The translations under genes and the position numbers were made by a program. The notes under the pieces were generated by a model that was given only the letters and a program-made list of their open reading frames with translations, had not been told where the DNA came from and did no database searches. This document shows positions 1 to 5,033 of a DNA stretch of 6,859 nucleotides, in pieces. The DNA comes from Chloroflexota bacterium (lineage in GTDB: Bacteria; Chloroflexota; Anaerolineae; B4-G1). Where the stretch lies: the NCBI GenBank assembly GCA_030596915.1, contig JAUVSX010000168.1:1-6859 (forward strand), in the 5' to 3' direction. The first letter of the stretch is position 1. Every line of letters starts with the position of its first letter.

Positions 1-1297
1 GGAGATACTTGACGCCGGCTAGTGTTCTCAGGTCGGTGACCTTCCGGCCCGCCAGCGTCGCCGGCGCCTGACTGCTCAAGCGCCTCACCATCTCCGCTTT
101 GGAGACAGGGCAGCGCAGCGGTATGTCGCGACGTGCATACCGCGCAGGCCCCACGGCCGACTGCAGATCCTCGACAAGTTCGTGCAGAGGAACACCAGCG
201 GCCGATACGATTTCCAGGAGTAGCAACCCCATCAGGACGCCATCTCCCTCCGGAATGTGACCCTTGATTGTGATCCCGCCGGACTCCTCTCCGCCGATAA
301 GCACGTCCCCATTCACGATCTGATCGGCGATCTGACCGAAGCCCACGGGCGTCTCCACCAAGGGCAGCCCGTACGAGGCCGCGAGCCGGTCGACCATCCG
401 CGTTGTCGATACGCTCTTCACAACCGTGCCACGCCAGCCTCGATTCTCGACCAGATAGCGCAGGGCGAGAGCGAATACGTGATGCGGGTCAACGAAGTTT
501 CCGAATGCATCCATCGCGCCAATGCGGTCGCCGTCGCCATCAGTTGCCAGACCGAGGCTGGCCTGATCCGCGTGGATGGCAACCTTGAGCATGTCCAGGA
601 AGCGCGGGATGGGCTCCGGGTGGATGCCCCCGAATCCCGGGTTCATCTCCCCCCGCACCTCGCGGACGTGACAACGCGTGCGGGCAAGCACGTCGGCTAT
701 GCACTTGCGCCCCGACCCGTACATCGCGTCAGTCACGACCCTTAGCTCACCGTCTGAGATGATATCCAGGTCAATGAGGCCGCTGATGTGCTCGTAGTAG
801 GCCCACGCGGGGTCAAACCTTCGAATCAGGCCGCCGTCGAGGGCCGCATCGTAATCTATGATGCTCGGACCTCGACCCACCTCCTGGTTGCGCGCCAGGT
901 ACCCTTCGACTTTGTCCGTCTGGGCTGGCAGGGCCGCCCCGCCGAAGCTGGCCTTGAGCTTGACGCCGTTGTACCTCGGCGGCTTGTGGCTAGCGGTGAT
1001 CATCACCCCGGCTGCAGCCTGCTTGTCAACAACGGTGTACGAGATGGCGGGGGTAGGGCAGTCCGCACGAGTGAGCCAGGCAACGATGTTGTTTCCCGCC
1101 AGGACACGGGCCACTTCGGCCGCATACCGATCAGAGAGGAATCGCGTGTCGAACCCGACGATGACCTCCGGTCGCTGGCCGCGGGACTCAGCCTGGACGT
1201 AGTCGGCGACCGCCTGGGCTATGAGCCGCAGGTTGGCGAAGGTGAAAGACTCGGAGATAACGGCACGCCACCCATCGGTACCGAACTTGACACTCAC
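1..1297 (-). CDS. Phosphoglucomutase/phosphomannomutase family protein (3' end beyond window)
   Basis: Alpha-D-phosphohexomutase, a cytoplasmic enzyme that interconverts hexose 6-phosphate and hexose 1-phosphate and so feeds nucleotide-sugar synthesis. I read 432 residues without a stop; the frame is open at base 1. Visible motifs: FGTDGWR at residues 5-11 (N-terminal signature); active-site loop TASHKPP at 101-107 with phospho-Ser103; metal loop DGDGDR at 253-258; sugar-binding loop GEESGG at 336-341. The phosphate-binding loop of domain 4 is not reached, so a few tens of residues probably lie outside. The start is GTG at 1297: GGGGAG sits 8 nt upstream and FGTDGWR falls where the family begins. 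Lys105 replaces the usual Asn of TASHNP. It has its own promoter (1403-1430), and the glycosyltransferase upstream is on the same strand. Glucose versus mannose specificity cannot be decided; GEESGG argues against GlmM. Family call is firm. Confidence 0.93.
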   Translation of the reverse strand, partial: MSVKFGTDGWRAVISESFTFANLRLIAQAVADYVQAESRGQRPEVIVGFDTRFLSDRYAAEVARVLAGNNIVAWLTRADCPTPAISYTVVDKQAAAGVMITASHKPPRYNGVKLKASFGGAALPAQTDKVEGYLARNQEVGRGPSIIDYDAALDGGLIRRFDPAWAYYEHISGLIDLDIISDGELRVVTDAMYGSGRKCIADVLARTRCHVREVRGEMNPGFGGIHPEPIPRFLDMLKVAIHADQASLGLATDGDGDRIGAMDAFGNFVDPHHVFALALRYLVENRGWRGTVVKSVSTTRMVDRLAASYGLPLVETPVGFGQIADQIVNGDVLIGGEESGGITIKGHIPEGDGVLMGLLLLEIVSAAGVPLHELVEDLQSAVGPARYARRDIPLRCPVSKAEMVRRLSSQAPATLAGRKVTDLRTLAGVKYL

Positions 1298-1305
1298 TCC
1301 TGCAT

Positions 1306-1311
1306 CTCCCC
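1306..1311 (-). promoter_or_regulatory. Ribosome binding site of the phosphohexomutase gene
   Basis: GGGGAG on the minus strand, 8 nt before the GTG start at 1297. An ATG at 1305-1303 just downstream meets a stop after three codons. The second GTG (1293) is out of frame. This site therefore decides the GTG start at 1297. Confidence 0.6.
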
Positions 1312-1353
1312 GGTGGTCAGTTCCACATTGCCAGATTGGTGCTCAATGTCAAA

Positions 1354-1381
1354 GCGCTATCGCCGTGGGTGGCAATAGCGC
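1354..1381 (-). promoter_or_regulatory. Hairpin in the phosphohexomutase mRNA leader
   Basis: Inverted repeat with 11-bp arms (1354-1364 and 1371-1381) around a 6-nt loop. On the minus-strand RNA every position pairs, with one G-U; on the plus strand the same position is a C-A mismatch, so the RNA structure fits the minus-strand transcript. It would form some 15-20 nt after the predicted transcription start and about 55 nt before the GTG. No U-tract follows, so it is not an ordinary terminator. It could stabilise the 5' end or be regulatory; function unknown. Confidence 0.45.
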
Positions 1382-1402
1382 AAACACCCGCCCCTGGTTA
1401 TC

Positions 1403-1430
1403 ATTATAGCCACAGAGCAGGACTGTGCAA
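1403..1430 (-). promoter_or_regulatory. Predicted sigma-70-type promoter for the phosphohexomutase gene
   Basis: Minus strand: -35 TTGCAC (1430-1425), 16-bp spacer, -10 TATAAT (1408-1403, perfect consensus). Transcription would start near 1396-1398, giving a leader of about 100 nt. It suggests the phosphohexomutase is transcribed at least partly independently of the glycosyltransferase upstream. The promoter lies at the decayed end of the gene relic at 1430-1708. Confidence 0.6.
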
Positions 1431-1432
1431 CC

Positions 1433-1448
1433 GATTGCTCACGCAATC
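1433..1448. promoter_or_regulatory. Operator-like palindrome next to the -35 box
   Basis: Perfect inverted repeat GATTGC-tcac-GCAATC, ending 2 bp upstream of the -35 hexamer of the minus-strand promoter at 1403-1430. The placement suits an activator or repressor site. A 6-bp palindrome can arise by chance and the stretch was once coding, so this is tentative. Confidence 0.25.
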
Positions 1449-1633
1449 TCCCAACGACCGCAGCGACCACCCCAGCGCAGCAATCGTACGTGTCTTCCCC
1501 GCGTTCGGCCGCCTCAAGGTGATTGCCGAACAGAAGCTTGCACGGCGCGCACAGCGTTTCCGGGCAGTGGGTGACCCCCCCCAGGGTCGAACGTGCGACG
1601 CGTCCTGTCGAGAGCAGGCGCCACGTCCACTCC

Positions 1634-1653
1634 AAGGGCACGCAAGTGCCCCT
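1634..1653. other. Short hairpin downstream of the glycosyltransferase
   Basis: Inverted repeat with GGGCAC/GTGCCC core arms (8 bp counting a terminal wobble) and a 4-nt loop, within the gene relic. On the plus strand the loop is GCAA. No T-tract follows on either strand, so I do not call a terminator. It may simply be inherited coding sequence. Confidence 0.25.
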
Positions 1654-1704
1654 CGGCTATCACAGTCCAGTTGCCCACAGGGGGAAATGCGACGCGCCGA
1701 GACG

Positions 1705-2817
1705 TCACGGCGCCTCTCCCACGAGTTCGCGGTAGACCGCCACCGTCTTCCGGGCTATCTCCGCCTGGGTGAATCGAGCGAGAACACGCTCTCTGCCACG
1801 GCGCGCCAAGTGGCTCCAAAGCTCACGATCACGCATCAGTCGAGCCAGACAATCGTGCAGCGCCGTAACATCTCCTTCGGGGAAGACCAGGCCTGCCTCG
1901 CCCACCACCCGAGGTATCTCGCCACAGTCGGACCCCACGACGGGCACACCAGCAGCCATAGCCTCTATCAGCACTCGCCCAAACTGCTCGACCCAGTTGG
2001 GGCGTGAGAGTGAGGGCAACACCAGCGCGTCCAACTCCCGATAGTATGCCGGCATCCGTGCCGAAGACACGTGTCCGTCGAAAAAGACTCTATCGGCGAG
2101 TCCGAGGTGATGCGCCAGCGTCTCCAGGTGGGACCGCAGCGGTCCCGCGCCGGCGATGGCCAACCGCCATTCACCACCCAGGCGCGCAGATGCCCGGAGC
2201 AACACGTCCACGCCCTTCTCCGGGACGAGGCGCCCAACGTAACCGATGACAAAACCGCGATCGGGCGCCCTCCGAACGGTCCGAGGGAAAAAGTCGTCGG
2301 TGGAAACGCCGAACTGGGGGACTACTGCCAGCGGGCCACCATAGCCCTTTGCGCGCCAGACGGCAGATGCCCCAGCGCTTCCCGCAATGGCGTAGTCCAC
2401 GTTGCGCAAGTTGTAGCGCTCGATCAGGCGAAAGGGCAGCGGGTAGCGCCGCTGCAGGTTCTGCCACGAGAACCATAGCGTCCGCGCGCCAATGCTCTTG
2501 CCGAGTCGGAGCGCGTGGTAGGTGGCTAAGTTGTAGGGCTCCTCATCGATGTGCACGATGTCGGGTCTGGTCGCACGCATGCGGCGCCCCAGTCTGGGAT
2601 AGAAGTGCAGATGGAAGCTGCCGTTGAAGGCGATGGGCTCGACGGCTAGCTCATATCCGGAGGTTTGTGCCCGTTCGAGCACTGACGTGTGGCCGCGCTC
2701 CCGCCACGACGGGGGGACGGCAACCGTGAGCTCAATGTCAGGGAAGCGCGCAATCTCAACCAGCTTGCTCTGGTACGATCCGATCAGGCATGCCTTCGAG
2801 ATCATCAGGACACGCAC
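1705..2817 (-). CDS. Glycosyltransferase family 4 (GT-B fold)
   Basis: Retaining GT-B glycosyltransferase, 370 residues, expected to move a sugar from a nucleotide-sugar donor onto a lipid-linked glycan at the cytoplasmic face of the membrane. N-terminal acceptor domain about 1-175 (VLMISKACLIGSYQSKL near the start; RPDIVHIDEEPYNLA at 84-98). C-terminal donor domain about 188-365: IGYVGRLVPEKG (191-202), AIAGAGPL (220-227), DALVLPS (263-269), and the E-x7-E signature, Glu277 and Glu285, in EQFGRVLIE, followed by AMAAGVPVVGSDCGEIP. No signal peptide or membrane helix. The start is GTG with AAGGA (2825-2829) 7 nt upstream. The stop overlaps the start of a decayed gene at 1708. Length is normal. 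Sugar and linkage cannot be told. I found no convincing promoter in 2818-3000. Confidence 0.93.
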   Translation of the reverse strand: MRVLMISKACLIGSYQSKLVEIARFPDIELTVAVPPSWRERGHTSVLERAQTSGYELAVEPIAFNGSFHLHFYPRLGRRMRATRPDIVHIDEEPYNLATYHALRLGKSIGARTLWFSWQNLQRRYPLPFRLIERYNLRNVDYAIAGSAGASAVWRAKGYGGPLAVVPQFGVSTDDFFPRTVRRAPDRGFVIGYVGRLVPEKGVDVLLRASARLGGEWRLAIAGAGPLRSHLETLAHHLGLADRVFFDGHVSSARMPAYYRELDALVLPSLSRPNWVEQFGRVLIEAMAAGVPVVGSDCGEIPRVVGEAGLVFPEGDVTALHDCLARLMRDRELWSHLARRGRERVLARFTQAEIARKTVAVYRELVGEAP

Positions 2818-2824
2818 TGGCAGT

Positions 2825-2829
2825 TCCTT
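2825..2829 (-). promoter_or_regulatory. Ribosome binding site of the GT4 gene
   Basis: AAGGA on the minus strand, 7 nt before the GTG start at 2817. It supports this start over the internal ATG four codons further in. Confidence 0.55.
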
Positions 2830-2892
2830 GTCCGGGCGGGCGCCAGTGCGACTTGAGCACCGGAAGGCTGCGCCCCGTAGGCGCTCTCATCC

Positions 2893-2912
2893 CCCCAATG
2901 CCCAGCTTGGGG
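2893..2912. other. Inverted repeat in the GT4 upstream region
   Basis: CCCCAA, 8-nt spacer, TTGGGG, perfect 6-bp arms, about 75 bp upstream of the GT4 start. The stretch 2818-3000 otherwise holds no gene and no -10/-35 pair on the minus strand that I would defend. This could be a regulator site or a leader hairpin; no T-tract follows. Confidence 0.25.
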
Positions 2913-3000
2913 AACGGAGCACGCGGCCCGACGCGAGCGCGCTTGTGCAACCGCCGGTGTGGCTGCTCCCCACTCTGACCGCACCCCCCGGTTTAGGGGT

Positions 3001-3028
3001 TTGACAAGCACTTGCATTGTGCTATAAT
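3001..3028 (+). promoter_or_regulatory. Near-consensus sigma-70-type promoter, extended -10, GC-rich discriminator
   Basis: -35 TTGACA (3001-3006) and -10 TATAAT (3023-3028) are both perfect, with a 16-bp spacer. TGC directly before the -10 makes an extended -10. The bases after it (GCCCGCG) form a GC-rich discriminator of the kind found at stringently controlled stable-RNA promoters. Start predicted near 3035. The spacer itself contains AGCAC-N7-GTGCT (3007-3023). It reads toward the LysM gene at 3364, giving a leader near 330 nt. No other gene lies between. Confidence 0.72.
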
Positions 3029-3034
3029 GCCCGC

Positions 3035-3350
3035 GAATTGGCAAGTCGAATGGGGAGCGAAGTCGCTCGGACCTTTGGCGCAGGCGGAACTGGAAGCGGG
3101 CTGGCACTGACGGCAACGTGCCGTCGCAGTGGCGCGGATCCGCTCGCCGCCGCTTTCGGGCAATCACTTCGTGGCTTCGCCACGGACAGGTTATGCAGAG
3201 GTTCTCACCGACGCATGGGTGATCCGCCCGGCCGTCGAGGGCTGTCGTGAGTCCTCATCATTAGTATGATCGCCGCCACGCTGGACGGGCTTCGGCCTCG
3301 CGTGGCGATGTTCGTCTGGCGGACAGACAGAGACAGACTGGGGCCGTCTG
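3035..3350 (+). promoter_or_regulatory. Long hairpin-rich 5' leader or unassigned structured RNA
   Basis: About 315 nt between the predicted transcription start and the LysM-gene ribosome site, with no convincing gene. It is packed with inverted repeats: GAGCG/CGCTC (3055-3068); an 11-bp stem with a small bulge (3105-3131); the palindrome GCGGATCCGC (3134-3143); CGTGGC/GCCACG (3170-3184); TCACC/GGTGA (3205-3222); ATCAT/ATGAT (3257-3270); CGCCACGC/GCGTGGCG (3274-3307) enclosing a UUCG tetraloop on a short GGC/GCC stem; CAGAC/GTCTG (3334-3350) abutting the ribosome site. High GC favours chance stems, but their density and the strong promoter suggest a functional leader or a small RNA. I matched it to no riboswitch, 6S, tmRNA, SRP or RNase P signature. 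Confidence 0.4.
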
Positions 3351-3357
3351 AGGGGGG
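3350..3357 (+). promoter_or_regulatory. Ribosome binding site of the LysM gene
   Basis: GAGGGGGG ends right against an ATG at 3358 but lies 6 nt before the in-frame ATG at 3364. Normal spacing therefore favours 3364 as the start. The site begins at the last base of the 3334-3350 hairpin, so that stem could affect access to it. Confidence 0.55.
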
Positions 3358-3363
3358 ATGCAT

Positions 3364-4938
3364 ATGATTCGAAAACGCGTGTTACTTGCGATCCTGATGG
3401 CAGCCATGCTATTGGGGGCGGCGTCGGTCACTTCGCTGGCCGACCCCGAACCTCTGCCGCCGGCTCAGGGGGGGAACCTCCTCCAGAATCCTGGCTTCGA
3501 GGGAATCACCTGTCGGTCCGGTTCTGCACCGGGTTGGTGCGACGACAACTGGACCCACGACGCCTTCGACGGGAGCACCCACGGGAATATATTCACGCCG
3601 CAGGGCTGGGTAACGTGGTGGCGCACAGGGGGTGACTACGCCCAGCCAGAGGTCAAGGTTATCCCGAATGTCGATCCTTTCGTCGGGCCGCCGGCCCGAG
3701 TCAACAGTGGTAACTATGCTCTGCTCTACTTCAATTTCTTCCGCCTCCAGGATGGCGGCCTGTACCAGAAGGTGAACGGCCTCACACCCGGCTCGACGGT
3801 ACAACTGACAGCCCAGGGCCACGGGTGGGCGTGCGATGAGGACGGGAGCCCCTATAGCTGTGGCGATCCGTGGACGCAGACGTTTCAGGTCGGGATTGAG
3901 CCAAACGGGGGTACGGACCCCTTCTCACCTTCTATCGTCTGGAGCACGGAACAGACAGCTCCTGACTCATACAGGTCGATCGGCGCTGCCACGGCCCAGG
4001 TGGGACCGGCGGGCAGCGTGACGGTGTTCCTGCGGGCGAAGCCCAAGTGGCCTGTCAAGCACGCCGATGCGTACTGGGATGATGCCAGTCTCGTACTGAC
4101 CGCGGGGGGCGCACCGGCCGAACCCACGCAGGCGCCAGCGCCTGCGGCGCCGGACGGACCGCCACCCACACCGCGCCCAAAGCCAACTCCCCGCCCCGAC
4201 GGAGCGATCGTACACGTTGTGGAGTACGGCGACACGCTCGGCGGCATAGCCTTGGCCTACGACACAACGGTGGACGAGCTCCACCGGCTGAACGCCGGGT
4301 CCATTGGAGCCAACAACATGATCGTGGTTGGCCAAGAATTGGTCGTCTCGGCGCCCACGCAGCCCGTGGCAGCCGACCCAACCCCGGTTCCCGATCAGCC
4401 AACACCAGCCCCCGAGGGCGAAGCCGGCGGTCCCGAGGCCGTGCTTGAGGGAAACACGATCTGCGTCGTGGCCTACCACGATCGGGACGGCAACACGTTC
4501 AGGGCCGCAGATACCGAGGAGTTGCTGCCCAACGCAGAGTTCCTGCTCGCCGACGCATCAGGTGTGCTCAGCCGGTACACGTCGGACGGGCTCCACGAGC
4601 CCTACTGCTTCAGTGGGCTGGCGCCAGGCACTTACCGGGTGATACTGAACTCACCGGCGGGGTACGAGCCCAGCGGCCCGGCCGAGTGGCCGGCAGCGCT
4701 AACCGAAGGGGCCAGGCTTGAGCTTCAGTTTGGCAACGTGCGGAGCGATGGTACGGGACAGCCCGCCGACGGAGAAGGCTCTGAGTCCGAACCCGCGGGC
4801 GAGGGGAACAGCGGCAACTCGGCGGGGAGCGCGGTCAGCGCTGTCCTCTCCACCATCGCGAAGGTAAGCGGCATTCTGGTGCTCGTCCTTGCCACCGGTG
4901 TGGCAGTCCTGTTCGTCTTCACGCGCCGCAGGTACTAG
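3364..4938 (+). CDS. Exported LysM / SdrD-like surface protein with C-terminal membrane anchor
   Basis: A 524-residue envelope protein, function unproven. Order: signal peptide 1-26 (basic IRKR, hydrophobic stretch, likely cleavage after SLA); jelly-roll-like, carbohydrate-binding-type module about 36-246, opening NLLQNPGFEG and closing DAYWDDASLVL, with Cys50, 59, 157 and 166; Pro-rich linker 248-279; LysM 282-328 (VHVVEYGDTLGGIA...NAGS...VGQELVV), the peptidoglycan/chitin-binding fold; second Pro-rich linker; SdrD/Cna-B-like beta module about 360-458 (AYHDRDGN, FSGLAPGTYRV) with Cys367 and 415; Gly/Ser/Glu-rich stretch; membrane helix 497-519 and tail TRRRY. The body should face outside with the tail in the cytoplasm. 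No LPXTG or PEP motif precedes the helix. Start 3364 is chosen by ribosome-site spacing; 3358 adds two residues. Transcribed alone, convergent with the sugar phosphotransferase. The jelly-roll assignment is the least certain. Confidence 0.88.
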   Translation: MIRKRVLLAILMAAMLLGAASVTSLADPEPLPPAQGGNLLQNPGFEGITCRSGSAPGWCDDNWTHDAFDGSTHGNIFTPQGWVTWWRTGGDYAQPEVKVIPNVDPFVGPPARVNSGNYALLYFNFFRLQDGGLYQKVNGLTPGSTVQLTAQGHGWACDEDGSPYSCGDPWTQTFQVGIEPNGGTDPFSPSIVWSTEQTAPDSYRSIGAATAQVGPAGSVTVFLRAKPKWPVKHADAYWDDASLVLTAGGAPAEPTQAPAPAAPDGPPPTPRPKPTPRPDGAIVHVVEYGDTLGGIALAYDTTVDELHRLNAGSIGANNMIVVGQELVVSAPTQPVAADPTPVPDQPTPAPEGEAGGPEAVLEGNTICVVAYHDRDGNTFRAADTEELLPNAEFLLADASGVLSRYTSDGLHEPYCFSGLAPGTYRVILNSPAGYEPSGPAEWPAALTEGARLELQFGNVRSDGTGQPADGEGSESEPAGEGNSGNSAGSAVSAVLSTIAKVSGILVLVLATGVAVLFVFTRRRY

Positions 4939-4988
4939 CGAGCGACTACCGGACCAGGGGGTCGCGCACGACGTCCGTCCTACACGAC

Positions 4989-5030
4989 AGGGCGTCGCCT
5001 GAGAGTGAAGTCCTCAGGCGACGCCCTTTT
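4989..5030 (+). terminator. Strong intrinsic terminator between convergent genes
   Basis: Perfect 14-bp stem GGGCGTCGCCTGAG (4990-5003) with CTCAGGCGACGCCC (5013-5026), 15 bp counting the A-T pair at 4989/5027, a 9-nt loop, then TTTT and TCTGTTAGT. It ends the LysM transcript about 50 nt after its stop. On the minus strand the same stem lies just past the sugar phosphotransferase stop but is followed by TGTCGTGT, so it would terminate that side less well. Confidence 0.9.
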
Positions 5031-5033
5031 CTG

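Larger units (their letters stand above)
1430..1708 (-). pseudogene. Frameshifted N-terminal remnant of a CoA activase / 2-hydroxyacyl-CoA dehydratase-like protein
   Basis: Start: GTG at 1708 shares GTGA with the stop of the glycosyltransferase and has GGGAG (1716-1720) 7 nt upstream, so it once looked like a coupled downstream gene. Frame 1 reads RRVAFPPVGNW (residues 4-14), HLRALGVDV (21-29) and RTRRTFDPG (35-43). After a run of eight G (1575-1582) the match moves one frame over: THCPETLCAPCKLLFGN, then HLEAAERGEDT. This recalls, from memory, the N-terminus of 'CoA protein activase' proteins (FPHMGN..., then T.RTLELG...SPEF.CLPFK..LGN..EALE.GADT). Similarity fades near 1440. Unrepaired, frame 1 stops at 1514 and the second frame at 1357. 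Full family members run to hundreds of residues, so this is a truncated relic, even if the G-run shift were a sequencing error. The family call needs a profile search. Confidence 0.5.

Noticed and set aside
257..745. Plus-strand open frame of 162 codons
   Set aside because: Antisense to the phosphohexomutase, whose catalytic motifs are read from the other strand over the same bases.
1560..1625. tRNA-like stretch with GGGTCGAA resembling a T-loop
   Set aside because: No acceptor stem or anticodon arm can be formed around it; the bases are explained by the coding relic on the minus strand.
2986..3003. ACCCC...GGGGT followed by TTT as a terminator
   Set aside because: Only five pairs with a short T-run that is part of the -35 region; no upstream plus-strand gene needs terminating.
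3050..3250. Possible 66-codon plus-strand gene just after the promoter (ATG at 3050)
   Set aside because: No ribosome site precedes it, the peptide is unrecognisable, and the stretch is better explained as structured leader.
3322..3338. GACA repeats as a tandem repeat
   Set aside because: Only three imperfect units; too short to be more than simple sequence.
3035..3350. Known RNA: c-di-GMP riboswitch, tmRNA, RNase P, SRP or 6S RNA
   Set aside because: I looked for their conserved core strings and found none; it stays unassigned.
3967..4479. Minus-strand open frame of 170 codons opposite the LysM gene
   Set aside because: Antisense to a gene with recognisable domains; the translation is low-complexity and matches nothing.
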